Shown: one piece after another, positions 35,596 through 46,334 of the stretch | How positions within the stretch are numbered: position 1 is the stretch's first letter | Layout of the letters: the number at the start of each line of letters is the position of its first letter | Origin: Cloeon dipterum | Taxonomy: Eukaryota > Arthropoda > Insecta > Ephemeroptera > Baetidae | Assembly: GCF_949628265.1 (NCBI RefSeq) | Contig: NC_088787.1 | Location: forward strand, 4,454,501-4,518,500 | Length of the DNA stretch: 64,000 nt | Direction of reading: 5' to 3' | Notes under the pieces: model-generated | What the model was told of the DNA's origin: nothing | Databases searched by the model: none | The model's input: the letters and a program-made list of their open reading frames with translations, nothing else | Program-made: the position numbers and the translations under genes

Positions 35596-36281
35596 TTCAG
35601 GAATATCTATAATACTGTGCAAATCGTCGGACAAAATAACACACTTAAAAGGCGTTCAATCAGTTGTGCAGATTGAAACCTGATGAATTAATTGGCAAGT
35701 TCGGAAATTTCATGAGCTAAAAAGAATTACATATTGCAGAACGTGACGTCATAACAAAAGGTTTGTAAAGGAGTACAAGAAAAAATTAAAAAGTAGTCCA
35801 AAAAAGAGTAATAACGTAAACAATTTGAGTTTAAAACCAAGCAAAATATATTCTTCAAATGCAACTTGAACTATTTGTTGGGATTTAAGTCGAAATAAAC
35901 ACTTTTGAAGTCCTTAAGTTCTTAGCTCCTTTACTCGCTCCCTTAATGTTAACGCGCCATAATCATAATCTGATAATCTCGTCTCTCGTCATTGTTTCTA
36001 GAAGCTTTCAGATGAAAGCGTAGCCGGACTGACGCAGCCAGAAATTGACCTGAAACACGAATTCTAGTCTCTGCCAGCAGCAAGGTTAGTTCTTTTCAGG
36101 TCTCTAAACCCTCAGGGTATCACTCAAGAATCGTCTAAAAACGGGGTGCGCTCGCAACAACATGCGCCTTTTAGAACTTGAAAAAATTCTTGCGGCGAGG
36201 CGGCGACGTGCGTGTCAACTTTCCGATTTTGATCTTTGATTTTTGCGATTTTTGACTTTTGGGTTCAATTTAATTCGACAG
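35596..36281 (+). promoter_or_regulatory. upstream region and non-coding leader exon of the UHRF1 homologue
   Basis: A short leader ends at the donor gcagcaag|gttagt near 36085. The next acceptor (ttcgacag) lies directly before the ATG at 36282. The leader contains an ATG followed after two codons by TAG, so it is non-coding. Thus no ubiquitin-like domain is encoded just upstream. The remaining 35600-35950 is AT-rich without recognised motifs. Confidence 0.5.
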
Positions 36282-39200
36282 ATGAAGCGTAATCAGCGTG
36301 TGCCGTTGCTTGAGGCAGCAAGGAAAGGGAACAGCTCGGGAATGGCGACGAGGAGCAAGAAAAACGCGGCGGCCAGCGGAGGCTTTTTTGAAGTGGGCTT
36401 TTTATTTAGTGGAATTAAATAATAGTCGTTGGGCAATGACTCTGCAAATTTCACAGGTCGAGGACGCTGTGCTCTGGCAAGACAAGACGAGCGGCGAGTG
36501 GCACGAGGCCTCCATCGTGGGCGTCACCTCCGACGAGGAAGGAAATCCGACCTTCCGCGTCCGTAACAAACGGTCAGTTTGCTTGAAATATTGTTTATAT
36601 TTTTGCTAATTATTAATTGGGACACAAAAAGGTCTGGAAACGTGGAGAACTCAGTCGGGCTGGAGTTTCTAGCTCCGGGCAGGAGCGTCGAGCTTGCCGC
36701 CAAGGACCTGGAAAAGGGCGTGTGCCTGCTGGCCTTCATGCCGACGACAAACAATCAAAGGGGATGGTAAATAAGACCTTAAATCATTTTTAGAAGGGTT
36801 CAAATTGCTCTTTTCAGGTTCAAGGTGGTAGTGAGTCGAGTGGAGAAGGCGGCGAACGTCGTCAAAATGGCGTTTGGAACGGTGTTCATCTCGTCTCGGG
36901 AACAAATCAAGGACCAGCGCATCTTCTTTGTCCACAATGCGCTCAAATTTCCAGAATTGGTGCCGCGCGAGCAGTGGACCAACGAAGGAGACTGGATCAG
37001 CCTCAGGAAGCGTGAGTATTTTTTATTTTATTAAAAATTTTCTTCATTAAGTAAATAGAATTTATTAAATTTAAATAATTTGCATTTGTTAGGCTAATTA
37101 TTGAATGAAAATTTATATATCGTCTAAATAAAAAAAATATAATGATTAAATTTCAGCGTGCGATCGTTGCTTCGAAGACCCGAGTGTGAAGTGCCGAGCG
37201 TGCTGCTGCGTTGTCTGCGGCGAAAAAGGTGGAGAAAAAGCGCTAATCACGTGCGGCGATTGCATAAACTCATGTCACGTGGCCTGCGCCAACTCAGCAT
37301 CCAAAAATCTCGACAGTGACAAGAAGTGGTGAGTCTCTTTTGACTGATATAATCACCAGATTATCTTTTTGACTGTTTATCAGGTAAAGCGGGCCAGGAA
37401 ATAACCCTATTCCCTCGTTTATATCAGTTACGCCCCTTTTTGACGTTCAGATTTAATCATTCCAATTAATTTCTCATAGACTTTGTTGAGCGTGAAACCG
37501 AAATGATCCGCAGGCGAAGAGGGGGGCGTAACTGCTGAATTTTATTTATTCTCAGAAGCAGTTCCCAAGAAATCAAACTCATCTTATATTGTTTCTATTT
37601 GTCTCAGGTTGTGCACAGGTTGCTGCTTTGTGGAGGAAGAAATGCAGGCCATGTTCGGCAGCAAGGATGGTTCCAAGGCCAAGGAGGAGCCGAAGACTCC
37701 AAAGACGGCTGTCCCGCCTGTCTGTGCGGCCGTGGTGGTGCCAGAAAATCACTTTGGGAAAATCCCCGGCGTGCCCAGCGGCCGACTCTGGGCCTCCAGG
37801 AAGGACGTGAGTGTTTTTAGCCTTGAATTTGGTTTTAATTGGGTGTCAGGTGTGCTTCTGGGGCGTGCACCGGTCGCTGGAGGCGTCCATGTGCGGCGCC
37901 ATCAACGTCGGAGTGCAGAGCTTGTGCCTGTCGGACAGCCTCGAAGGCGACTACGACGACGGACACTGGCTCGAGGTGGCGGGCGGCCGCGACTCCAAGA
38001 CCAGACCCCGCAGACTGGCCGGACTAGATCTGTAAAATTGGTTTTTGCCGTATTTTCGCGATTACTTGAATTTATTTCTTTCGCAGCGCGCTGGCGCAGT
38101 CTTGCTACGCTGGACTGAACGCGAAAGAGGGCGCCGTGTCCGTCGACTGGATGAAAGGCCTGCCCATCAGACTCGTCCGCGGCCACAGATTCGGACAGGT
38201 GTCCCGATTCGCCCCTCCTGAGGGCTACAGGTCCGCTTTTTTAATTTCTTTTTTGATTTAATTTGCATTCAACGCGGTTTAAACAGGTACGAGGGAATTT
38301 TCAAGGTGAAAAGGTACTTCAAGAAGGGCGCAGTGTGGAGGTTTGAGCTGAGGAGAGACGACAATGAGCCTCCTCCGTGGTCCTTGAGCGGCGTGAATTT
38401 CATGATGAGCAGGAGCGTTGGCTTCCTTGAGGTAATATTTCACTTTTTTATCTTAAAATTCACTTAATTGTGCAAGAAATACTCTACAATTTAACCCTGT
38501 GAGTCGTTTAGAGTCGGAACAACCTGAAATTCTACTAAATATATTTCTAAAAAATCAACGAAAGCGATAAAATTGGGTTGTGTGTTATTGCTTACCATTC
38601 TCCTTTTTCTGATGAGTAGAAAACCAATTATTCTTATTGCAGTTTCAGAGACGGTCTATTGATCTAAAACTGCGCCAAACACTTTTTTTTACCAATATAA
38701 CTGATTGAAATGAAAATTTAAAAAATTACGAATCAAAATTTAATTTCTCCAAGAATTCTCTACGCTGATTCGCTGAACGCATGACAAAATCTCCCGCGCA
38801 ATACACTTACGCCGTTGCTAGGCAACCGTGGAAGCTGCTGACATGCGCGTTGCGTCCAGCCAATCAGCGGTGAGGGTATTTTTAGAAAAGAAATATCGCT
38901 CTTTTCTTTGATATGCATGCTTTTATTAATGTATTACTCGATTTTGCAGCTATAAGACCTTAAAAATGATTTCCGTTTTCCAGGGTATCATTGACGAGAG
39001 GCCACTGAAGCGGAAGCTGCCGGTGGAAGGAGTGACGTTGAAGAAGAAAAGGGTGGCCTACGTCCTTCCCCCGACCGTCAACGCCCTGATCAAGGAAGAC
39101 CTGGCCAATGGCAGCAACTGGGAGGACCTGAGAGCCCACCTCCAGTTTGGCTACCCTGTGAGTTTGAATAGAAATATTCTGTCCTTGAAATCCCTCTAAA

Positions 39201-39581
39201 TTTAAACCTTTTCAGGACTTCATCGCTGCCCTGGTCAAGAAGTTTGCTTGCTGCGTCTGCAAAGGGGTGGTCAAAGAGCCAATCACCCTGTCCTGCGGCC
39301 ACAACGCTTGCCTCGTGACTTTTAAATCATTTTTAATCAAACTGAAAACTGAATGTTAATTGTCTTTGTAGCTCTGCTACCAAAAGTTGGTTGCCGAGGC
39401 TTTGGACAAGTTGCGCTGCCCTCGCTGCACTTGTTGCAATGCTGTTGTCCTGGAGGAGGATGCTGGGGTCAACCGCCACCTGGACCAGATCCTCAACGCC
39501 CTTCTGCCAGGGTACAACCCAAAGGAGGCGGCGCCCAAGCCGTTTTCTCTACTGCTCAAATCCAAGCAGCCCAAAAAGTAG
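36282..39581 (+). CDS. UHRF1-like E3 ubiquitin ligase (TTD-PHD-SRA-RING), divergent readers
   Basis: Twelve exons join to 626 codons: 36282-36392, 36457-36572, 36632-36766, 36818-37011, 37157-37328, 37608-37806, 37850-38031, 38087-38230, 38287-38431, 38984-39157, 39216-39314, 39372-39581. Domains: tandem Tudor about 36-185 (FFEVEDAVLWQD, EWHEASIV), zinc knuckle plus PHD about 187-250 (CDRC, CRACCCVVCG, CHVAC, WLCTGC), SRA about 290-466 (NHFGKIPGVPSGRLW, GVHRS, EQ-type LAQSC, RRDDNEPPPW) and RING about 536-580 (CCVCKGVVKEPITLSCGHNACLLC, CPRC). UHRF1 reads hemimethylated CpG and H3K9me and recruits DNMT1. Human UHRF1 is 793 residues and has an N-terminal ubiquitin-like domain, absent here. Aligned by eye, several ligand-contact residues are replaced. 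AATAAA is at about 39789. Confidence 0.93.
38795..38880. promoter_or_regulatory. X-box plus CCAAT cluster inside UHRF1 intron 9
   Basis: The largest intron of the gene (38432-38983) contains GTTGCTAGGCAAC at 38814-38826, an RFX-type inverted repeat, and agccaatcagcgg about 30 bases on, within a locally GC-richer patch. This resembles an internal promoter or enhancer. Motif-based only. Confidence 0.4.
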
Positions 39582-40511
39582 GAAAAGCATCTCGTTTCTT
39601 TTGTAGTCTAGTTTTTCATCTGTGAATGCAAATGAGAGTCAACTTTAATTTTTATAAACAAGCAAGGACATAGGACATCATGATGTCCTGAGACATTCTA
39701 TTATTATGCAAGTTCAAGAATCTTTACACCAATATTGGAAGAAGTATTTGAATTTTTGTTCTTTCAAAAATGTCTGACAGTTGTAACGAATAAATCGATT
39801 TTTGTTTGATAATTTTGACTTATTATTTCAAATTGAATGTCTTAAGATTGTGGAACTAATCAAAAGGAACATTTGATTCGCTATTTTCTGGTTCTTAATA
39901 TTTTAATTTAGAATAAAGGTCGCTTTCTTCCTAAAGATTACATTGAAATATGAAATATTTCGGTGCTGGATTGAAAATAGACAAATAATAATTACTTCTG
40001 AAAAAAAAAATTATAAATTGCTAATGCCGCACGAAATCTGACGAAATCTCCAACCTCTAAAATAACTAGGAGAATTATTTCTTTTCTATAGTTTTTGGGA
40101 AAATCCGTTTTGATTATTCTAAATATTTTACCCAGACAAAGCAAAGCTTGGTATTTCGAAAGGCAACGGTTTTTGGTCTGAGCCATTTCAAAAAGTGGTA
40201 CAACAGCTTCGTCAACCAATCACAAAAAAAAACGATTGTTCTAATTGGCTTATTCTTGACACTGTGCGTTTCTGCCTATTGCCTCTCGCGCTGCTTTCTC
40301 GATCTCCAAAGAAGTTTGGCAACCTAGCACGCTTTTCATAGATCTCGGAGACGAATTTTTGGGCCAAACAAACGAATCAGGAATATTTTTCTAGCATTCT
40401 CTCTGAAATATTCCAAATAACCAGGATATCTTTCCTCTCACGAATCTATTGAGTTCAGTTTTGCGGCAGCAGAGTCAAAACACGCGAGTCACTCCTCAGG
40501 AAGCGAAAAAA
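39582..40511. other. intergenic between UHRF1 and ZAD gene E
   Basis: Holds the UHRF1 3' untranslated region and AT-rich spacer. No gene is recognised. From 40435 on it belongs to the left arm of the inverted duplication. Confidence 0.5.
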
Positions 40512-42789
40512 ATGCCGTTGGAAAAGTTCATAGAGGACATTGGATGGGGAATTTGTTTTTTTTGCAAACACTTCAAGCACTGCTACTCTTTGCCCCTTCT
40601 GACGCCTGTTCCACTCTGCAAGGCCTGCATAGACAAGTATATTATTGGGAGAATTATTTTTTAAAAATTTTTAATTAACCTTTTCTTAATAGGGAGCCCA
40701 TTTCGAACCCCAATTTCGGCCCAGGTTTCTTCACGTATTTGCAAAGCTTAACTCCACTGTCCGCGATCAGTAAGCGAAAATAAATCAAATTTAATATAAA
40801 AGCGATTAAATAACTATTAAATTAGCAAATAATGCGGAGGAAGACAGTAGGAAAATGTGTCGTCTATGCTACGTAGCCAAGGGTACCGTGCTCGTGTCCG
40901 ATTGGGACAACCTCCTTCCGACGCTCGACTTGTACAATGATAAAATGGTCCAGCTCGAACCTGGCGACTTTCTTTGCAGCAACTGCTTTCGGATCCGTGG
41001 GCAAGCACTAAAGTGAATAAAACTCTTTTAAAAGCTGACCATTTTCTTATTTAGTTCCAGAGAGATGGAAGAAGCTCCCATTATGGACGTGGAACCTGCC
41101 GCTGGTAACATTAAAAAACCATATTTATTTATCTTCTAAAGTGGCGTGTCATGCTTTTCAGCTGTGGCCGTGCCGAACGAGGGAGAAATTAATTTTTTTC
41201 TTCCCGCCCCTCAGCAGCCATGCCGTAAATTTTCGGAATCTTCTGTTCCTTGCTTTTACTGCGGACTAGACGCTAATGGAAAACCAAAACTAATGACACG
41301 CCGGAGTATACCGCACCACTTTTACATACGCCACAAGTTTGAAGATGCATACAAGTGCCTGAACCGCACCATGTGCTCGATTTACTTTGGGACATTGGAA
41401 GAGAGAAAAGAGCACACGAAACTCCGTTTCGAGCAATACCTACAAAGGCCCATCCAATGTTCCTTGTGTGATAGCAGATTTGACAGAATTTCTCATTTAA
41501 ACAAACATCAAGTGGAAATGCACAAGGATCTATTCAAATGTTCACAATGTGACCGGAAATTTCAAAATGAAGAAAAGGTTCGCAAGCACAAGCTGATCAG
41601 TGGACACGAAAGCAAATGACAGATATTTTGGTTTCGGGGACTTTAGATTTTATTACCTTTGTTCACGCAATAAAATTGTAAAAAGCAAGAAGAAATTCCA
41701 CACGAATGGTGCTTAATGCGAGGTTCTTATTCACCCCTCACATCAGCAAATTGTATTATGATTATGGAATAATCTAGATTCAGAGTAAATTGCGTTCGCC
41801 ATAAACGAATAATTTGTTTGCGTACTCAAGAAAATGCCCATCGTCAGCTACCGTAATTGAATTTCAGTCTTTATGGTACTTTTTAAACTCGATATGTATG
41901 ATTTCGTCTTTTTTTTTGGAAGAGTAAATCAAATTATTGTAATAGTAAGCGAAAACGCTACTAAAAATATTCTTTTCGTAAATAACGAAAAGAAAAGAGT
42001 TTACAAAAATCACAGTAAAATATTCTGTATTTTCACCTCAAAACTGAAAACAATTAAATATATTTAATTTGAGTAGTGAATCGATTCCTGTGAGGTTAAT
42101 TAGATGAATCACTCGTCCGACAGTTTGGCAATCAAATATTTGCCGAAAATCAGTGAAAACCGTCATTTTTGGCAGTGTTTGCGGTCTGAACCAATTAAAA
42201 AGTGACACAAGGACGCCAGCCACCAATCAGGAGAAGGAAGGAGCTCGTCTCTGATCTCTGGTTGGTTCACCTGAGTTCTTTGTGGCACTTTAAAAACAAT
42301 AATTAAGGAGCATTCGATTAGCTTTGCCGCAGAAGTCCATGTTATTGAATGTCCGGTGAACAATATTAAATAAAAAAGGGGGGATTAAGATGTTAGGTCA
42401 TGTTTATTCGTCTCTAATTATAAAAATTTATTTTTTTCTTTTTGGTTAGACTGACAAATTATTCAATTATAAGAGAGTGCGATGGTTTTTTTAATGTGAT
42501 TTCTTCTTTTCCTTATTTACACCCTGAATCCCCGCGCTTCTTTAGCAGTTGAATTGACAGTTTCGTCTTAAATTTGAATGATAAAAAAATTATTGTACAT
42601 ATCTATATCTGGCTATCTAATCGCAACGTTTTTACTCTAAATAGGCAGTCGTCCCTTAACGTTTCCTTAATCTTCTGATTTTCCGCGATGCGTTTCTCTT
42701 TCGATGAAGCTGTGAAAGAATCGATTTTGAATTTTGATTACGTCATATATAGGAATAAGGAAGGGAACTTGCCTGCGAATGATGGTGCA
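40435..42789 (+). repeat. left arm of large inverted duplication
   Basis: Runs as the reverse complement of 61639-63999. It includes ZAD gene E and the non-coding 41620-42789. In 42060-42360 I see about one difference from the right arm, close to 99% identity. The inner end near 42789 holds, antisense, the end of a decayed ZAD gene whose remainder lies beyond the right arm. 41620-42789 has no intact gene. Confidence 0.9.
40512..41619 (+). CDS. small ZAD/C2H2 zinc-finger protein E
   Basis: Five exons (40512-40636, 40693-40769, 40826-41012, 41055-41104, 41162-41619) join to 298 codons. Exon 1 has two cysteine pairs (CFFC...CKAC). Exon 3 has a ZAD-like module (MCRLCYVAKGT...LCSNCFRIRG). Exon 5 has an atypical finger (CFYCGLDANG...HHFYIRH), then CSLCDSRFDRISHLNKHQVEMH and CSQCDRKFQNEEKVRKHKLISGH. 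Likely a nuclear DNA-binding protein. A second full copy (F) lies inverted at 62.8-63.9 kb. Flanking DNA and exon 1 are almost identical between copies, while exons 2, 3 and 5 differ, mostly by amino-acid changes. Confidence 0.87.
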
Positions 42790-42863
42790 AAAGAGATAGA
42801 AGAAATATTTTGTTTATATTTATTTGCAACTTGCCTAAAGAGTTAGAAAACCAAGTGGAGCCC

Positions 42864-44014
42864 TCAATCTTTTTCATTTTGATTCAGCCAGATCCTCATC
42901 CACATCCCTGCCATTCCTCCAACCAAAGCTGAGGCGACATTGTTGCACACGATGTAACATGCTCCTGCGATAATTTTGGATGAACTGTATGGAGGCGAGA
43001 TGAATTCATCAACTGGGAATTATATCATCTTTGTTAGATAGAGTGATTTCAATCCACAATGAAAAACCTCACCAATGCTAGGGGTCAATCTGTCAAAAAG
43101 CGAGCCACAAGCGTAGCCTGCTGCAAGAGAAGCAGTTCCCACTAAAGCTTCTCTGAAGTTATAACGCCAACCAGCAGCTCCAAATCTAAAATGGAGGAAT
43201 TTTGGTGATTAATACAAACGTTCAGAAATTATAATCTCACCGATAAATGCACCAAACACAGGCCGCGCGACGAACGAGGAATCTCAGGATTGTTGCGCAG
43301 CAAAACCCTCCAACCAGCTCAGGTTCAATGCGTTCAAGCATGATAGGGGAAAGGTGTCTTCTAAGCTTGTTGCTGAAGCGCAGGTGGCAGAAGTTGACGT
43401 TACGGTGCGGCAGCCGAAACTCCATCAACCAGGCACCGCTCTCCTTCAGGCCAACAGCTCCGTATTTCATCAAATCACTGACACTTAGCCAGGTAATCCT
43501 TTATAGAAAATATAATCTTAAATTAATGCGTTTTTCCCTTAAGCATTTTTATTACCTCGGTGTTACCATCGTGGCGCCAGTGATTCCGTCCAAGACGCCA
43601 TCAAGCCCTGATAGACGAGGGAAATGAGGAAATTAATTGCGGCAAAACACATTAGGAAAATTCATTAAACGGAAAGTCTAATGTAAATATCATACTTGAG
43701 TTAACAGCATCGCTAATCATGCTTCTTGCGAGTGGTTGCGGAATTTCATTTTTGAAATCAAAATACCCAAGAGACCTGAAAATTTTGGTAAAGTTAGAAA
43801 AATTAGCAAAATATTCTGATATTTACAGGGATTTTCTAATGCAAGATTGGCAGATTCTCTGGTAGTCGACATTTCCGACATCTCCAAGTTCCCGCTCGTA
43901 TCGACAGTGGGTGTTCGCCCAAATATCAATTCGAAAGAAGTGCACATCGCTGGCCAAAGCAGTTTTGCTCTGCTCCACCGATTGCTTGCACACCCAGCAT
44001 GTTATTTTCCACAT
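42864..44014 (-). CDS. unrecognised protein L with hydrophobic C-terminal segments
   Basis: Six exons on the reverse strand (44014-43827, 43775-43696, 43607-43556, 43498-43241, 43185-43073, 43012-42864) join with consistent phases to 279 codons. The family was not recognised. The N-terminus has cysteine pairs (CWVC, CQSC). The middle is basic (CHLRFSNKLRRH). The C-terminal third has small-residue-rich hydrophobic stretches (ALVGTASLAAGYACGSLF; KIIAGACYIVCNN-VASALVGGMAG) that could be membrane helices. An in-frame acceptor precedes the ATG, so more coding sequence upstream is possible. It may be two genes wrongly joined after exon 1; the exon 1/2 junction is the least certain. Confidence 0.6.
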
Positions 44015-44596
44015 TGCGTTCTTTCTTGATGGCCTTTTCCCTAAAAAACACCAAGAAGAGCGGCTAGAAAGTTTAGTGTGAGAGATGATTTGTTTTGACA
44101 GGTGATCAGGTGATTGCGATTTGCGATTGAGGCTGCCAGAGGATAGTGAGGAAAAGAGTTAAAAACCTTAATGATAAAGACATAATATAATCGTAATAAA
44201 GGCAATTCAATCTCAATTTTTCTATTCATTCATTATTAAATTATGAAATTTGATATCTTAATCGTTTTAAAATATTCAGGAACTTGAGGTTTTCGCTCAA
44301 CAGACCTAACTCTCTTATGAACACCCACGAACCAACTGCCGCTGCATGGCTTCGACCAGCTGTTTCCTGTCTGAATTTCCTCAACCGCTCCTCGCTCCTG
44401 ATATCTTCAGGTGACTTGAGAAAACAAAGCCATTAGCCATTGAGGGTTCTGAAAAAATTGGTTTTTCCTTCTCTCTTCTCTCACTTTTCATACAAACTCC
44501 AGCTGATTGCATAGTGTCATCGCTATCATTTTCTAGAGCGTATTTTAACCAAATTAAATTCATCTTTTGGGCATCTTCGCAGCTCCAGCTTGCGTG
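44015..44596. other. divergent intergenic region between L and BTB gene G
   Basis: Both genes point away from here. The sequence includes tctctcttctctcac pyrimidine tracts and GATA-type sites, with no clear TATA. No gene was recognised. Confidence 0.4.
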
Positions 44597-45712
44597 ATGA
44601 TCAAGGGGACGGTTGCTATGAGGAAGCTGAAGGCCCTAGAAGAAGGTTCCCTGACGGACACCATTTTTCTCGTTGGCGAAAATGACGAAACTGCTCAGGT
44701 ACAACAACTGCCTATTTGTTTGAGGCGAATTTTTTTGTGAAAACAAAAATGTGTATTTCAGGAGATCCGAGCCTTTCGTGTAGATTTGATTGTGAGCAGC
44801 GAGTTCTTTGAAAAACTGTTGGACAGCCCTTTGACCCAGACAAGCGATAGAAAGATCAGGCTGAAGAACATAGAGCCGGAAATCTTCAAAATCGTCATCG
44901 AGTAGGGAATTTTATTTTAGAAAATTCGTATTTTTTAATTACACTTTTAAATCATTACAGGTTTATTCACATGTGCGGTCACCTGATTGTGTCAAAGGTC
45001 GACAATCTGGAGACCTGCCTGAAGGTGGCATCTGCCGCTGAAGAGTACATGATTGAAGACTTGGCTGAGCTGTGCTCCAAGCTGCTCGAGGACAAGTTCC
45101 TTAAGGTGGACAACGTGTGGGCAATGCTTCACAAGTACCACCTGGTCAACGCCATCGCTTCACCTTGTCTCAAAGTGAAAGGATAAGTCTTATTTAGTGC
45201 ATTCATGAGAATTAATTTTTAACATTCAGCTGCTGAGTCTGAAGACGGAAGATTGTCTGAGGCATAAAAGCTTTCTCCAGATCAGTGATGACGGTTTGAA
45301 GCTTTTCCTATCTCTGGACGAGATGGCCATTTCCTCGGAGTCGGAGCTCTTGAGAGCATGTGTCAAGTACTCTGGAAACTTTGCTGACCAGAGGTTAATT
45401 ATGAATATAATCGGGAGATTAGCTCAAAATTAAAGGTGAATTTCACGTTACAGAAGTGCTTTTCGTGAGATTTGTCTGCCGGATCTTCGACTCTTCGCTG
45501 ATGATATCAAGATGGATCTCGTTCAAGAGATAATGCATCTTCTCACGAATGACGAGTTGACTTGCTTGGCTGCCTTCAAACACCCTCTCAGGCGCAACTG
45601 GTGTCCAAAGATCGTGCCCACCCTGTCCGCCCTCACCAAGAGCCGTGCCAGAGTCACGCTAGAAGATTATGATTCTTATTGTGCCTCGTATTACCCAACA
45701 CCTTACTACTAA
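44597..45712 (+). CDS. BTB/BACK domain protein G
   Basis: Five exons (44597-44698, 44762-44901, 44961-45174, 45230-45393, 45454-45712) join to 292 codons. The BTB domain spans residues about 10-100: MRKLKALEEGSLTDTIFLVG, then FRVDLIVSSEFFEKLL, LKNIEPEIFKIVIEFIH. A BACK-like helical region follows (CLKVASAAEEYMIEDLAELC, KLLEDKFLKVDNVWAML, and a CLRHKSFLQISDDGLK exon). Unlike H and I, it ends after BACK with no C-terminal beta-rich module. BTB/BACK proteins typically bridge substrates to Cullin-3. Exon sizes (140, 214 and 164 nt) nearly equal those of H and I, so the three are paralogues. Confidence 0.88.
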
Positions 45713-46334
45713 GTTGAAATGAATCGAAATTGCATATTTGTTCGTGTCGCGGCAAATTGGCCCATCGCTCGCATAATAATGTATACGCTCTAATCTTTGT
45801 CAAATTAAATAGAGAGAGCTACAAGACGTAGATAACTTATGGGAATGTTGGCTTTTCAAGATAAATAAAACTAAAACAATTCAGGATCGTTTATTAGCAT
45901 TTATTTATCGACTTTCTAGTCCGTAACTCACAGCTGTCTTTGATAATCAACAAAAATTGGTCGTTTGTTTTAACAGCAATCAATTTGTCAGCTAAATATT
46001 ACAGGTGAATTGTTCAATGAATTCATAACCCCTATTTCTTATTTAATTCACAAATAAAATTTTAGCAAATTTTTAAGAATCTTCACGTTCGAATTTAAGG
46101 TTTTCACAACAGGCGGATTGGTATTGATTTCAAACTTTAAATGAAACAATGGTAAATTTGTAGACCACGATAAAACCTTTAAATCAAAAGCAAGGTTTCA
46201 AGTTTCCGTCATTTCTTACGCACAAAATTACGAAACGCAATTTTAAATACTATCAAAAAAGTTGACCATCTGGCCAAAATACATAATATTTCAGTATGTG
46301 AAAAAAGAAACGTTTGAAGCTTCCACGTACAAGT
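45713..46334. other. intergenic between convergent BTB genes G and H
   Basis: AT-rich 3' flanks of two convergent genes. AATAAA-like signals are present for G near 45865. No gene is seen. Confidence 0.5.

Noticed and set aside
36436-36456. ATG at 36436 as the UHRF1 start
   Set aside because: Splicing 36392 to 36457 gives FFEVEDAVLWQD, which fits the Tudor domain start, and the upstream ATG directly follows an acceptor.
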